Program-made: the position numbers and the translations under genes
Notes under the pieces: generated by a model
The model's database searches: none
The model's input: only the letters and a program-made list of their open reading frames with translations
What the model was told of the DNA's origin: nothing
Source of the DNA: Gammaproteobacteria bacterium
GTDB taxonomy: Bacteria; Pseudomonadota; Gammaproteobacteria; Pseudomonadales; Pseudohongiellaceae
Direction of reading: 5' to 3'
NCBI GenBank assembly: GCA_029242705.1
Contig: JAQWTK010000078.1
Location: 1 to 58,525 of the forward strand
Length of the DNA: 58,525 bases
In this document: positions 1 to 10,224 of the stretch, one piece after another
Numbering within the stretch: the stretch's first letter is position 1
Layout of the letters: each line of letters begins with the position of its first letter

Positions 1-46
1 TTCCCATTCGGTGACTTACATAAAAACTTTGAAGAAGAGGTGCTCG

Positions 47-1867
47 ATGCAAAGATTAGTAAAGCTATGCCCATTATTGTTATTGCTAAGCGCTTGTTCC
101 GATAACACGCCTGCTGATTCCGCAACAACCACCCAATCAGCAGAAACAGTTATGTCGGCATCCAGTACATCCAACGCGAGCGACTCTGATCACAGCCAGG
201 ATCGAAATGCCTACTTCGGCGATCTACATGTGCACACCATGTACTCCTATGATGCATTCTTATTTGGTAAGACTGCCTCGCCTGATGATGTTTATGAATT
301 TGCAAAGGGCGGCACCCTAATTCATCCAGCAGGTTTGGAGATGACGTTGGATGTGCCGTTGGATTTTTATGCTGTTACCGATCACGCGTACTACCTGGGA
401 GTGCCCAGGGAAATGACGGTGGAAGGTTCCGAGCTTTCCAGGCACGAGTTAGCACAAAACATGACTTTCCGCACATTTCGGAATTTTTCCCTTTCCGACC
501 GACGCTTGGAGATCGCGGATATGAACGTGGTTAGGAGCGCCTGGGATGACATCGTTGCGGCTGCCAATCGCCACAATGATCCTGGCAATTTCACCGCCTT
601 TGTTGCGTATGAATACACTTCTTCGGGTGTAGAGTCTCAAAATTTACACCGCAATGTCATTTTCCGTGGAAGTGAAGCACCTGACTTGCCTTTTTCGAAA
701 CTGGATTCAGTTAATCCCGAAGACCTTTGGCAGTGGATGGATGACAATCGCGCAGCCGGGCTTGAAAGCCTTGCTATTCCTCATAACTCAAATGGCTCTG
801 ATGGCTGGATGTTCCAGCTAACAGACTATTCAGGCAAACCGCTGAGCGACGCTTACGCGAATCAGCGCATGCGCAATGAGCCGTTGGTTGAAATCTCCCA
901 GTTAAAGGGCACCTCGGATACGCATCCAGCATTATCACCCAACGATGAGTGGGCCGACTTTGAGATTCGGTCTAATCGAGTGGGTACCAATCTGCCCAGT
1001 CAAGCACCAGGCAGTTACGTTAGAGAAGCTCTCCTCAATGGCATAAGCATGCAGGCCAATCAGCAATTCAATCCCTTTAAATATGGAATAGTCAGTTCCA
1101 GTGATACCCATGGCGACAGTGGTGAGATGCGTAGCCCCTTGGTTACTGATGCACCCGGAGCTGTTACTGAATTTTCTCAAATCCCGTACTACAACAAGGG
1201 CAGTGTCGCTGGCCTGGCCGGTGTGTGGGCAGAGGAGAATACACGGGATTCCATTTACGATGCGTTTCGTCGAAAAGAAACATTTGGCACCACCGGGCCA
1301 CGCATGAAAGTTCGGTTTTTTGCCGGCTATGATTTACCGTCGATCGATGACAGCGATTTACTAAGCAAGGCCTATGGGAACGGAGTCCCTATGGGTGGTG
1401 ACCTCTTCAGCAACGCCGATCAAGAACCCGGCTTTCTGATCTGGGTAGCAAAAGATGCGAACAGTGCCCCGCTGCAGAGAGTGCAAATCATAAAGGGCTG
1501 GGTAGAAGACGGTGAAGCCATGGAAGAAGTGTACGATGTCGCTTGTTCTGACGGAGGGGTAGTTGACGCAACGAGCAATCGTTGTCCGGACAACGGTGCG
1601 CGGGTAAACCTTTCCGATTGCAGCATTAGTAGTGGTGTCGGAGCGGCTGAACTCAAGGCGCTCTGGCGTGACCCAAGCTTTGATGCCAGTCAGCATGCGT
1701 TCTATTACGTCAGAGCACTCGAGAACCCAAGTTGTCGCTGGACGACCTTGAATGCGATCCGATTGGGCGAAGAACCCCCGGTATCTGACAATAGTGGAAG
1801 AGCTGTAGCTGCAACAATTCAGGAACGAGTGTGGTCTTCCCCCATCTGGATTGCACCACCAGACTAA
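47..1867 (+). CDS. DUF3604 family lipoprotein (PHP-like metal-dependent fold)
   Basis: A protein of about 606 residues. An in-frame GTG at 11 exists, but the ATG at 47 has AGAGG six bases upstream and opens directly into a lipoprotein signal peptide with lipobox L-S-A-C (Cys17), so I start there. The mature part opens with GDLHVHTMYS, followed by TDHAYYLG, an IPHNSNGSDG segment and SSSDTHGDSG. The HxH pair and later D/H motifs resemble metal ligands of the PHP (polymerase and histidinol phosphatase) fold, and the overall pattern is that of DUF3604. The biochemical role of the family is not established to my knowledge. It is probably anchored to the outer membrane. Base composition is visibly richer in G+C than the genes after the tRNA. 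The gene is convergent with tRNA-Phe. Confidence 0.8.
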   Translation: MQRLVKLCPLLLLLSACSDNTPADSATTTQSAETVMSASSTSNASDSDHSQDRNAYFGDLHVHTMYSYDAFLFGKTASPDDVYEFAKGGTLIHPAGLEMTLDVPLDFYAVTDHAYYLGVPREMTVEGSELSRHELAQNMTFRTFRNFSLSDRRLEIADMNVVRSAWDDIVAAANRHNDPGNFTAFVAYEYTSSGVESQNLHRNVIFRGSEAPDLPFSKLDSVNPEDLWQWMDDNRAAGLESLAIPHNSNGSDGWMFQLTDYSGKPLSDAYANQRMRNEPLVEISQLKGTSDTHPALSPNDEWADFEIRSNRVGTNLPSQAPGSYVREALLNGISMQANQQFNPFKYGIVSSSDTHGDSGEMRSPLVTDAPGAVTEFSQIPYYNKGSVAGLAGVWAEENTRDSIYDAFRRKETFGTTGPRMKVRFFAGYDLPSIDDSDLLSKAYGNGVPMGGDLFSNADQEPGFLIWVAKDANSAPLQRVQIIKGWVEDGEAMEEVYDVACSDGGVVDATSNRCPDNGARVNLSDCSISSGVGAAELKALWRDPSFDASQHAFYYVRALENPSCRWTTLNAIRLGEEPPVSDNSGRAVAATIQERVWSSPIWIAPPD

Positions 1868-1994
1868 ATCGGTTCTTAGCAATAGCTTCCTGGATAATTC
1901 CAACTCATTAGCCTGGAATGGGAAAATGGGACACTCATAACTTAACAACTTAAGATTGCTTTAAGTGCGACTAAGGAGTGGACCAAAAAGAGGT

Positions 1995-2070
<76 letters not shown>

Positions 2071-2220
2071 TTTTAATTTTTTCGATAATTCTGCTTCGAT
2101 TTCCGATTTCTAGGAAGAGAGATTCGTCTCTGAGATCTCTTATTACGCAAACATCGTTCGCTATCTTATGCGAGCGCCGTATTAAATATTTTTAGCTCCC
2201 TCGAGTCAAGCCTCGAGAAA

Positions 2221-2493
2221 CTATTCCTCGGAAGGGACCCAGCCTTCCGCAGTGTCATGTGATTCGTTATTAAAAAATTTATCCATTTCTACTTGCAAAT
2301 ATTCTCTAGATTCAGAATCCATTAAATTGAGTTGTTTCTCATTAATAAGCATCGTTTGCTGTGTTTGCCACTCCTGCCAAGCTTGTTTTGAAACGGTTTC
2401 ATAAATTTCTTGGCCCTTGGGGCCTGGGTAGGGCGGAAGCGGTAGACCCGGTAGCTCTTTATCGTATTTTTTACAATGTACCGTGCGGCTCAT
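2221..2493 (-). CDS. yggX: Fe(II)-trafficking / oxidative damage protection protein YggX
   Basis: A small cytosolic protein of 90 residues that matches the YggX family: N-terminal SRTVHCKKY with the conserved Cys, then [14 protein letters not shown], then a helical region ending in MDKFFNN. YggX is linked to labile iron handling and protection of Fe-S clusters. A TTG two codons upstream is possible. The ATG at 2493 is preferred because AAGAGGA lies 6-7 bases before it and MSRTVHC is the usual start. It follows mutY after 11 bases, so the two are probably cotranscribed. This pairs an Fe-S glycosylase with an iron protein, as in E. coli. Confidence 0.93.
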   Translation of the reverse strand: MSRTVHCKKYDKELPGLPLPPYPGPKGQEIYETVSKQAWQEWQTQQTMLINEKQLNLMDSESREYLQVEMDKFFNNESHDTAEGWVPSEE

Positions 2494-2504
2494 TGGCAAT
2501 CCTC

Positions 2505-3572
2505 TTAATTATTTTTTTGTGGCAGATGATACAGTAACTTCTTGACTGGAGCAGCAAGACCTACTTCGAGAGAATGATTTAAAGGGTACCAAAGCCAGCG
2601 ACTGGAATCACTAATGTCACATTCATTTCTCATAATTTCGATTACTTGTGGTCTTATAGATAAACGAAAATGAGAAAAATTATGTGTCAATGGCTTTAGA
2701 TCGCTACCGTGATTTTTTTCGGAGAATTGCAACTTTACACCTGGCAGTTCCTTCTTGATCCTATCATTATTTTGAGTAGGTACAACTTCAGGAAATGAAT
2801 AAAGCGAACCCCATATTCCGTTAGGTGGACGTTTTTCTAACAATACTTCGCTTAATTCATTTCGAAAAATGTACATAACTACAGATTTTATCGGCAGTGA
2901 CTTCTTTGGTTTCTTCCCAGGAAATTTTTCTATGGTTTTTGATAAAAATGCTGAACAATCGTTAATGAGCGGACATTTTATGCAGCCTGGTTTTGATCGC
3001 GTACATACGGTTGCGCCTAAATCCATAATGCCTTGGGTATAACTCGCAACGTTTTTCTTAGGTGTTTCTTTTTCTGCTAATTCCCATAATCTTTTTTTTG
3101 TATTCGTTTCGTCAGGCCAACCTTTTATTGCGTAGAATCTTGTCAGGACCCTTTTTACATTCCCATCAAGAATCGCCGCTTGTTTATTCATGCTTAGAGC
3201 TGCAATGGCTCCTGCCGTAGAGCGGCCAATACCAGGTAAACTCTCTAAAATATCAACAGAATTTGGGAATTGCTTTCGGTATTCTATGGTTATTATTTGA
3301 GCTGTTTTATGTAAATTTCTTGCTCGAGCATAATAGCCTAGTCCGGCCCATAAATGCAGAACTTGGTCAATGTCTGCTTTAGCTAAGCCAGAGATAGTAG
3401 GGAACCGATTCATAAATCTTTCATAATAAGGAATTACAGTAGTCACTTGGGTCTGCTGTAGCATTATCTCGGACACCCATACTCTATAGGGGCTAGGATT
3501 GATTTGCCACGGCAGATTGTGACGACCTTGAGATTCATACCACTTAAGCACTCTATCGGAGAATGAATTCAC
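2505..3572 (-). CDS. mutY: Adenine DNA glycosylase MutY
   Basis: Removes adenine mispaired with 8-oxoguanine or guanine. The open frame extends further upstream, to 3728, but that part overlaps the asmA-like gene. Starting at GTG 3572, seven bases after that gene's stop, gives 355 residues, close to the usual 350. Visible parts are the catalytic Glu35 in [10 protein letters not shown], the helix-hairpin-helix [10 protein letters not shown] near 112-121, catalytic Asp136 in ILDGNVKR, the 4Fe-4S ligands C190-x6-C197-x2-C200-x5-C206, and a NUDIX-like C-terminal domain that senses 8-oxoG. No clear Shine-Dalgarno sequence is seen, so translation is probably coupled to the upstream gene. Operon order is asmA-like, mutY, yggX. 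Confidence 0.95.
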   Translation of the reverse strand: MNSFSDRVLKWYESQGRHNLPWQINPSPYRVWVSEIMLQQTQVTTVIPYYERFMNRFPTISGLAKADIDQVLHLWAGLGYYARARNLHKTAQIITIEYRKQFPNSVDILESLPGIGRSTAGAIAALSMNKQAAILDGNVKRVLTRFYAIKGWPDETNTKKRLWELAEKETPKKNVASYTQGIMDLGATVCTRSKPGCIKCPLINDCSAFLSKTIEKFPGKKPKKSLPIKSVVMYIFRNELSEVLLEKRPPNGIWGSLYSFPEVVPTQNNDRIKKELPGVKLQFSEKNHGSDLKPLTHNFSHFRLSIRPQVIEIMRNECDISDSSRWLWYPLNHSLEVGLAAPVKKLLYHLPQKNN

Positions 3573-3579
3573 GGTTAGA

Positions 3580-5607
3580 TCAATTAAGAATATTTCGCAG
3601 AATTTGACGAGCAGGTTCTTGTAAAATGTCTGGTATCTGATCGTTAATTTCGTCTTCAACGCGTTGCTGTAATTCATTTCGTCCGAGTTGGCTAAAAATT
3701 TCACGAACACGGGTAAAATCTGGCGCACAGTATTGGCTTACTTCGTCTGTAAATTGAGAATTACACGTAACCGGCCAAGCAATATTGTGAAATAGCTGAT
3801 TGATCGGTATTGTTTGAGTTTCGGGAGGGGCGAGAATTGTAAATTGTAAATCGTAGTTGAACGCACCCGCGTTTAGATCAATCCCACCGCTCCCACCTAT
3901 AGCAAAGTTATCCATACGTAAGGTCAAAGCCTGATTATCCGTTATGCCATTTTCAAGTATGATATGCCCATCAACTTCCCCAAATTGAATTACATCTGGC
4001 CATTGTTGGATAGAGTCTCCTCTAGGACTAAGAGCTGCTATTTCAGTAAAAACTTGCTTGATTAACCCAATGTCCACTGAGTTTTCAGATACCGTAAAGG
4101 AGGTGGCGCCATTTAATGTGCCTAGTAGCTCATTAATAGTTGTGCCAATTGCGTCGTATGAGGCTTCTACATTGAGTCGGCCAGTTATAGGATTAATATT
4201 GGACATAGCGGAAGCGAATTCTGTAATGTTAAGCCGGTCAAGTGAAAGCTGCGTAAGTAACTGCGTATCATTTCTGCTAGTATCGATTCGCATCAATCCC
4301 TGTGCGGTGCCGCCGTAGAGACTTGTTGGTTGTAGCTCAATGTCTAAGACGCCGTCTTCGATATTAGTAAATAGATTTACATTTTCAATAATAAGATCGT
4401 TAGCAGTTATTGATTCTATGGCGATGCTTCCTAAAAAATTTCCTGCTTTTATAAGATCGATCGGTAAAGGCACGTCTGTATTTATTTTTGATTGAATTTG
4501 AATAGCCGATGAATCAAGAAAAGATTCATTTTCTTGCTCTTTACTTATTACTTCCGAGAAGATAAATGGTGATAAATCGATGCTGCTAGTAATCACATCA
4601 TATCGTATATTGCTAGGACTGAATTCCGTAGGGTAACGAATGTCTCCGCTTGCTTGAATTCGTGTTTCACCAAGAGTCGCCTCAAGTTCATCTAGGTTCA
4701 GTAGGGTATCATTTCCAGAAAAATCTAACGTAAAATTAAAATTTTGAGCGGGATTAACTTCTCCAGTAAATTCAGCTGTAGTTTCCATGTAACCTAGATT
4801 TTGCATTAGTCCTATGATGTCAACATTTTTAGATTCTAAGTAGCCACCATAATTTGGTTCTCCAAAGTAATCATCAATAGTGATAGCACCAGTCACAAGC
4901 ATTGGTGTGATTGAAAAATTTATTTCTCCTATAGAAATATTCTCTAAATCAGAGTCTATTGAAATTTTGCTATTTAATCTCATTGGCAAAGAGTCCCTCA
5001 TCCCACCATCTACCAAATTAAAATCAGTATCGATACTGAAAGGTATTTCTTCGTTATTAATATTTCGACTTTTAAAATTTATTTTTCTTATACTGTACCG
5101 TAATCCTTGATTCACGTTTTGAAGATCTACGCTAGCGTCAGATATTTGAATATCTTCTATAATGAACGGCTTGCGGTTTTCAAATGGGAGAGAGTTCTCT
5201 GAACTTTTCCATATGCTGGAAATATGAGTATTTGCCCAAATGTTTATCCCATCGGCGCCAGTATATAAGTTAACGTGTAAACCATTGGTGTTTAATTCAC
5301 GGATGTGAAGATCGCCTTGAAGTAGACTCTTTACATCTATCGTTAGCTCGGCGACGGAAGTGGAAGCAAGTTCTTGAGGGTATGATGGGTTGCGGAGACG
5401 TACATCATTTAATGTTACTCTAGAACTTGGAAAGAACTGTATATCGATGTTGCCAGCTATTATAAGCTCATACCCAGTATTGGCGAGAGTGATTTTTTTG
5501 ATCAGATCTCTAGATTCGCTAATTACTAGCCGCGTGAGCATGATACTGGCGACAATCAGTATAGCGGATAACGCAGCCAAGAATTTTAGAGATATCTTTG
5601 ATTTCAT
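3580..5607 (-). CDS. AsmA family protein
   Basis: A protein of 675 residues with one N-terminal membrane anchor (about residues 9-28). It then has the AsmA N-terminal pattern: ...GNIDIQFFPSSRVTLNDVRLRNP near 52-75, then VAELTIDVKSLLQGDLHIRELNTNGLHVNL. The rest is a long beta-rich periplasmic body and an AsmA C-terminal region around 430-600. AsmA-like proteins sit in the inner membrane, project into the periplasm and are implicated in outer-membrane homeostasis and phospholipid transport between membranes. The start at ATG 5607 faces the divergent his cluster. An asmA-like gene near mutY is also found in Pseudomonas, as remembered. Length is somewhat over E. coli AsmA (about 617). Confidence 0.9.
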   Translation of the reverse strand: MKSKISLKFLAALSAILIVASIMLTRLVISESRDLIKKITLANTGYELIIAGNIDIQFFPSSRVTLNDVRLRNPSYPQELASTSVAELTIDVKSLLQGDLHIRELNTNGLHVNLYTGADGINIWANTHISSIWKSSENSLPFENRKPFIIEDIQISDASVDLQNVNQGLRYSIRKINFKSRNINNEEIPFSIDTDFNLVDGGMRDSLPMRLNSKISIDSDLENISIGEINFSITPMLVTGAITIDDYFGEPNYGGYLESKNVDIIGLMQNLGYMETTAEFTGEVNPAQNFNFTLDFSGNDTLLNLDELEATLGETRIQASGDIRYPTEFSPSNIRYDVITSSIDLSPFIFSEVISKEQENESFLDSSAIQIQSKINTDVPLPIDLIKAGNFLGSIAIESITANDLIIENVNLFTNIEDGVLDIELQPTSLYGGTAQGLMRIDTSRNDTQLLTQLSLDRLNITEFASAMSNINPITGRLNVEASYDAIGTTINELLGTLNGATSFTVSENSVDIGLIKQVFTEIAALSPRGDSIQQWPDVIQFGEVDGHIILENGITDNQALTLRMDNFAIGGSGGIDLNAGAFNYDLQFTILAPPETQTIPINQLFHNIAWPVTCNSQFTDEVSQYCAPDFTRVREIFSQLGRNELQQRVEDEINDQIPDILQEPARQILRNILN

Positions 5608-5719
5608 GCCACATTCTATCGAATTTATACTGACTTAAGTTTACCGTAATGACTAGTTCTATGCACCGTTACCCGCATTTTGTTTCTGATATAAAGGAAA
5701 TGGAGAGAAACCTTCAGCT

Positions 5720-5747
5720 TTCACTTAGACAATCGCGGCATTATAAT
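5720..5747 (+). promoter_or_regulatory. Putative sigma-70 promoter for the his cluster
   Basis: A TTCACT hexamer (5720-5725) is followed after 16 bp by a perfect TATAAT (5742-5747). Predicted transcription would begin near 5754. The upstream in-frame ATG at 5746 overlaps the -10 box and would not be transcribed, which supports the hisB start at 5776. Confidence 0.55.
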
Positions 5748-5775
5748 GCCCTCTTTAACAAAACCGGGAATCTCT

Positions 5776-6384
5776 ATGAGCGAAGTCCCTCTAGAAAGCA
5801 AGCGGCAAGCGGCTGTTGAGCGTAATACCAAAGAAACTCAGATTAAGGTATCCATCAACCTAGATGGAACCGGAGTGCTAGATGTTGATACGGGTCTACC
5901 TTTTCTAGATCATATGCTAGATCAGATAGCGCGGCATGGGTTGATTGATCTTACTATTCAGGCGCAGGGGGACTTAGAAATTGATGCGCATCACACCGTT
6001 GAAGATATTGGGATTACTCTTGGCCAGGCTTTTAATAAAGCTCTCGATAAAACTGGTATCCGTCGTTATGGGTATGCTTACGTCCCCTTGGATGAGGCAT
6101 TATCGCGAGTTGTTATTGATTTTTCCGGAAGGCCAGGCCTTGAATATCAGGTTGGTTTTGCGAAGAGCACAGTCGGGAATTTTGATGTCGATTTGTTTCA
6201 TGAGTTCTTCCAGGGGTTCGTAAATCATGCTTTGGTTACTTTGCATATTGATAATATCCGAGGGAAAAATTCTCACCATCAAATTGAAACAATTTTTAAG
6301 GCATTTGGAAGAGCAATGCGAATGGCGGTAGAGCTTGATCCCCGTTCTTTGGGGGTTGTTCCTTCGACAAAGGGAAGTTTGTAA
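5776..6384 (+). CDS. hisB: Imidazoleglycerol-phosphate dehydratase HisB
   Basis: Sixth step of histidine synthesis. It is the monofunctional form of about 202 residues and lacks the N-terminal phosphatase domain found in enteric HisB. Metal-binding motifs are clear: [26 protein letters not shown] and, near the C-terminus, [16 protein letters not shown]. An in-frame ATG ten codons upstream lies inside the predicted -10 box, so the ATG at 5776 (MSEVPLESK) is chosen. It is the first gene of hisB-hisH-hisA-hisF. A 101-bp gap separates it from hisH, the only sizeable gap in the cluster. Confidence 0.96.
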   Translation: MSEVPLESKRQAAVERNTKETQIKVSINLDGTGVLDVDTGLPFLDHMLDQIARHGLIDLTIQAQGDLEIDAHHTVEDIGITLGQAFNKALDKTGIRRYGYAYVPLDEALSRVVIDFSGRPGLEYQVGFAKSTVGNFDVDLFHEFFQGFVNHALVTLHIDNIRGKNSHHQIETIFKAFGRAMRMAVELDPRSLGVVPSTKGSL

Positions 6385-6485
6385 ATAAATTTATCTTGGG
6401 CATTATTGCTAGGATAGGAAAATTATCATTTCTTTCATTATTTCAAAATACGAACTAAGTACTAATTAAAAGACAAGAGCTTTAA

Positions 6486-7148
6486 ATGAATAAAGTTGCG
6501 GTCATTGATTATGGTATGGGAAATCTTCATTCTGTTACTAAAGCGATAGAATATTCTGGACGCGAGAAAAAAGGGAAGATAAAAGCTTTCGCTACCTGCG
6601 ACAAAAAGCTCATTGAATCTGCCGATCGTGTAATTTTTCCAGGAGTAGGTGCTATAAGAGATTGCATGGCTGAGATTAAACGCCTTAACATTGACAAAAT
6701 TATAGAAGACGCCATAAAACTGAAACCGGTTTTAGCGATTTGCGTTGGGATGCAAGCACTCATGGAATTTAGCGAAGAGAATGACGGAGTTGAATGTCTA
6801 GGATTTGTAAAGGGCCAGGTAAAACATTTTGATAAAAATTTTATGGACTCAAATGGGCGGCGTATTAAAATTCCGCACATGGGTTGGAATAAAGTCAAGC
6901 AGGTCAATTCCCATCCGTTATGGAAAGAAGTGCCTGACAACAGTCGATTTTATTTTGTCCATAGTTATTACGTCCAAGCTGAAAATGAAATGAAAATAAC
7001 TGGGATTACGGATTATGGGGCTAGAATTATTTCTTGCCTAACGGACGATAATGTTTTCGCAACGCAATTCCATCCTGAAAAATCCCAAGAAGTGGGTTTA
7101 ACCTTGTTGCGTAACTTTCTTGAGTGGGATGGTGAGCGACGATGCTAG
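6486..7148 (+). CDS. hisH: Imidazole glycerol phosphate synthase, glutaminase subunit HisH
   Basis: Class I glutamine amidotransferase that hydrolyses glutamine and passes ammonia to HisF. The triad is visible: Cys86 in AICVGMQAL (commonly ICLGMQ), and His196 and Glu198 in QFHPEKS. The N-terminus VAVIDYGMGNLHSV and the PGVGA oxyanion segment near 52-56 are typical. At 220 residues it is a little longer than the 196-213 usual in relatives. Its last codons overlap the hisA start by 7 bases, so translation is likely coupled. Confidence 0.95.
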   Translation: MNKVAVIDYGMGNLHSVTKAIEYSGREKKGKIKAFATCDKKLIESADRVIFPGVGAIRDCMAEIKRLNIDKIIEDAIKLKPVLAICVGMQALMEFSEENDGVECLGFVKGQVKHFDKNFMDSNGRRIKIPHMGWNKVKQVNSHPLWKEVPDNSRFYFVHSYYVQAENEMKITGITDYGARIISCLTDDNVFATQFHPEKSQEVGLTLLRNFLEWDGERRC

Positions 7149-7906
7149 TCATACCAGCGATCGATTTAAAGGATGGTCAGTGTGTGAGACTGAGACAAGG
7201 TCGAATGGATGAAGCAACTATTTTTTCTAATAATCCTATTGAGATGGCTGGCCGCTGGCTTGACCAGGGAGCTAGACGACTTCATGTCGTTGATTTAAAC
7301 GGTGCCTTTTCTGGGACTTTAGTAAATGCTCAAACGGTAGCAGAAATAGCGAATGCCTACCCAGAGTTATCAATCCAGATCGGTGGCGGCATACGTAATC
7401 TAGACAGTGTTAAATTTTATATGGATTCCGGCGTTGATTTTGTCATTATAGGAACTGCGGCTATAAAGGATCCCGAATTTTTAGTGAAAGCATGTAATAT
7501 TTTTCCTGAAAAGATAATAGTTGGAATAGACGCTATTGAAGGAAAAGTTGCCATTGAAGGCTGGGCAGATATTTCTGAAGTCTCGACTGTGGAGCTTATA
7601 GACCAGTTTTTAGACACTGGTGTGACTGCGGTTATTTACACGGACATATCCAGAGATGGGATGATGAAGGGGTGTAATATTGAAGCCACTATTGAGCTCG
7701 CTAGTCAAAGTCAGATACCAATTATCGCATCAGGCGGTGTCGCTAAGCTTGCTGATATCGTTGATTTAAAGGCTGCTACAAGGTCTAGTAGTGGTGTTGG
7801 AATAATGGGCGTAATTACGGGACGAGCGATTTACGAGGGAACTTTGGATTTGCGTGAGGCACAGAAATACTGTGACGGCGAGGATAGCAAAAATGACTTT
7901 AGCTAA
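7142..7906 (+). CDS. hisA: ProFAR isomerase HisA
   Basis: Phosphoribosylformimino-5-aminoimidazole carboxamide ribotide isomerase, a (beta-alpha)8 barrel of 254 residues. It opens with [17 protein letters not shown] (Asp8, the expected acid/base) and has the second conserved acid in [12 protein letters not shown]. Phosphate-binding glycines appear as IQIGGGIR and IASGGVAK. It starts inside the end of hisH and ends inside the beginning of hisF, so three his genes overlap in a row. Confidence 0.96.
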   Translation: MLVIPAIDLKDGQCVRLRQGRMDEATIFSNNPIEMAGRWLDQGARRLHVVDLNGAFSGTLVNAQTVAEIANAYPELSIQIGGGIRNLDSVKFYMDSGVDFVIIGTAAIKDPEFLVKACNIFPEKIIVGIDAIEGKVAIEGWADISEVSTVELIDQFLDTGVTAVIYTDISRDGMMKGCNIEATIELASQSQIPIIASGGVAKLADIVDLKAATRSSSGVGIMGVITGRAIYEGTLDLREAQKYCDGEDSKNDFS

Positions 7907-8666
7907 ACGGATCATTCCCTGTCTCGATTGCGATAGGGGGAGAGTCGTTAAAGGTGTCAAGTTTGTTGACATTCGGGACGCTGGAGATCCTATTGAAATT
8001 GCTAAAAACTATTGTGAGGCTGGAGCGGATGAAATTACATTTCTCGATATCACCGCCAGTTATGAAGACCGTAATACGACTATAGAAACGGTTCAAGGAA
8101 TTGCGGGACAGGTTTTTATTCCTTTGACCGTAGGCGGAGGCATTAGGGCTTTAGAAGATATCCGCATTATGCTTAATGCTGGAGCAGATAAGATTGCAAT
8201 AAACACTGCCGCGGTCGAAAATCCTGACCTAGTGCGCCGAGCGTCAGAACGCTTTGGTTCTCAATGCATTGTTGTAGCAGTAGATGCGAAACAAGTGGCA
8301 TCTGATGGTAAAAATCTTAAGTGGGAAATTTTCACCCATGGAGGTCGAAATCCGACCGGGCTTGATGCAATTGAATGGGTTAAGCATATGGTTGAATGCG
8401 GCGCTGGTGAAATATTATTAACCAGTATGGACAGAGATGGAACCAAACAGGGATTTGATTTAATGCTAAAGAAAAAGGTTAGCCAAGCCGTCCAAGTTCC
8501 GATAATTGCGTCAGGCGGCGTGGGTACTCTCGAACATCTCGCTGAGGGGGTGTTGGAAGGTGAAGCAGATGCGGTGCTGGCAGCATCGATCTTTCATTTT
8601 GGTGAGTACTCTATCGAAGAGGCTAAAATTTATATGGCTTCCCGAGGAATTGAAGTGAGACTTTAA
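7893..8666 (+). CDS. hisF: Imidazole glycerol phosphate synthase, cyclase subunit HisF
   Basis: Cyclase partner of HisH, about 257 residues. The start at ATG 7893 has GAGGA eight bases upstream and gives the typical [12 protein letters not shown]; an upstream in-frame start inside hisA is rejected. Catalytic acids are present in IIPCLD (Asp12) and [30 protein letters not shown] and IASGGVGT are standard barrel motifs. The loop after CLD reads [12 protein letters not shown] where DAGRVVKGVNF is commoner, a mild variation. It overlaps hisA by 14 bases and converges on ctpA. Confidence 0.96.
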   Translation: MTLAKRIIPCLDCDRGRVVKGVKFVDIRDAGDPIEIAKNYCEAGADEITFLDITASYEDRNTTIETVQGIAGQVFIPLTVGGGIRALEDIRIMLNAGADKIAINTAAVENPDLVRRASERFGSQCIVVAVDAKQVASDGKNLKWEIFTHGGRNPTGLDAIEWVKHMVECGAGEILLTSMDRDGTKQGFDLMLKKKVSQAVQVPIIASGGVGTLEHLAEGVLEGEADAVLAASIFHFGEYSIEEAKIYMASRGIEVRL

Positions 8667-8731
8667 CCAAATCAATTAGCTTAAGACTGGATGGTTTGAT
8701 TTATCTAAAATTTTTAGGAAATAACTTAACT

Positions 8732-10084
8732 TTAGTTTACTATTCTTTGAGCAAAGGCGTCAGTGTCATTTTGTGTTTGTCTTGGAGTAAACGCGTTTAT
8801 TCCTTTTAAAACGTTAAGAGCTTCGTTTAAAGGGTAGTCCGTTACCAATACCTCTTCCGCTGAAATTAATGTGTTGCTCATTTCATCACTAACCTCATTC
8901 GTGTCGTTGGCATTATCGAGTCGATTTGGCAAATTTGATTCATTGACTTGACTCATGTTACTTGCGCGTTTGGTTACGAAGGCGTTTTCAACAAGGATGT
9001 CTGGTTTTATACCTTGAGCCTGAATAGACCGACCGTTAGGAGTGAAGTAAAGAGAGGTTGTTAATTTGATCGCGCGTTGTTCGGCCAAAGGCATTACAGT
9101 TTGTACAGAGCCTTTTCCAAAGCTACGCGTACCCATAATGATCGCTCTTCCATGATCTTGCAGTGCTCCAGCAACAATCTCAGATGCTGACGCAGAACCG
9201 TTATTAATTAAAACGACCATGGGAATATTGCTGCCTAATGTTTTATTGGTTGCCATAAACTCCATGTTATTTCCTTCTAACCTCCCTTCTGTATAGACAA
9301 TTCGGCCTTGGTCTATAAATGTATCAACAACCCCTACCGATGCTTGCAACACACCGCCAGGGTTGTTTCGTAAATCCATCACAATTCCTTTTACTTCTTC
9401 ATTACCGGAGAGAGCTTGTTCTAATTCTCTTTCTAATTCAGCTGCGGTGTTTACCCGAAACTGTGAAATTCTTAAATAGATATAACCCGGCTCGAGTAGG
9501 CGACTACGCACGCTTGTGACTGTAATTACCTCGCGTGTAATGGTTAAATCGAATGGTTGTAGTCCCTCTCTCGCAATAGTGACCGTTACAGGGGTTCCCG
9601 GCTCGCCGCGCATCAAGTTTGCCGCTTCTTCTGGTAAAATTTGTTGAGTTGGAGTGTTATCGATCTGAATAATTAGATCACCTGCCTGGATTCCGGCTTT
9701 GTCCGCAGGAGTGTCATCGATTGGGCTAATTACTTTTATGTAACCATCCTCTCTCCCAACTTCAATGCCTAAGCCGCCAAACTCACCAGTTGTTGTTTCT
9801 TGTAATGCATCATAATCATTTTCTATGACATATGCAGAATGAGGGTCTAATTCTGAGAGCATGCCTTTGATTGCATTCTCTAGCAGGGTTTTATCATCTA
9901 TTTCTTCGACATAAGACATACGAATTCGGTCTAAAGCTTCGGTAAAAATTCTAACTTCTTCTAAAGGGAGGGGAAGTAGTGAAGGTTCATTTTCTTGAGC
10001 GGTTAAATCACTGACACAGATGAAAATGCTTATGATAGGTAGTATTAGTGAGCCATGTTTATTCTTATTAGAGATAAAAATCAT
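8732..10084 (-). CDS. ctpA: S41 family carboxy-terminal processing protease (CtpA type)
   Basis: A periplasmic serine protease of 450 residues. A hydrophobic N-terminus (about residues 11-28, cleavage likely after LTAQ) is a Sec signal. A PDZ domain spans about 95-185 (FGGLGIEVG...DKAGIQAGDLIIQIDN). The S41 domain contains NNGSASASE with catalytic Ser299 and the general-base Lys324 in SFGKGSVQ, 25 residues later as in the family. The last 70 residues are low-complexity and divergent. CtpA-type proteases trim or degrade envelope proteins and cell-wall hydrolases. As remembered, a ctpA near gpmI is usual in Pseudomonas; the envC-like gene often between them is missing here. Confidence 0.92.
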   Translation of the reverse strand: MIFISNKNKHGSLILPIISIFICVSDLTAQENEPSLLPLPLEEVRIFTEALDRIRMSYVEEIDDKTLLENAIKGMLSELDPHSAYVIENDYDALQETTTGEFGGLGIEVGREDGYIKVISPIDDTPADKAGIQAGDLIIQIDNTPTQQILPEEAANLMRGEPGTPVTVTIAREGLQPFDLTITREVITVTSVRSRLLEPGYIYLRISQFRVNTAAELERELEQALSGNEEVKGIVMDLRNNPGGVLQASVGVVDTFIDQGRIVYTEGRLEGNNMEFMATNKTLGSNIPMVVLINNGSASASEIVAGALQDHGRAIIMGTRSFGKGSVQTVMPLAEQRAIKLTTSLYFTPNGRSIQAQGIKPDILVENAFVTKRASNMSQVNESNLPNRLDNANDTNEVSDEMSNTLISAEEVLVTDYPLNEALNVLKGINAFTPRQTQNDTDAFAQRIVN

Positions 10085-10224
10085 AATATTTCTCTTGCCG
10101 TTTCCTTATATTCAAGCGTTGATCCATTAGATTAAATAGTTACTTCTTTAATAAATACTTAGCATAATAGTATACGCCGCCCAAATTTCATTCCATCTTA
10201 TGCTATTTGGAAATAGGTTATACT

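Noticed and set aside
1361-1948. 195-codon minus-strand frame opposite the DUF3604 gene
   Set aside because: No recognisable domain, no good ribosome site; the plus-strand protein has clear motifs over the same bases.
3573-3728. N-terminal extension of MutY overlapping the asmA-like gene
   Set aside because: The extension has no MutY homology, would overlap 149 bp of asmA and makes the protein too long; GTG 3572 gives the family's length.
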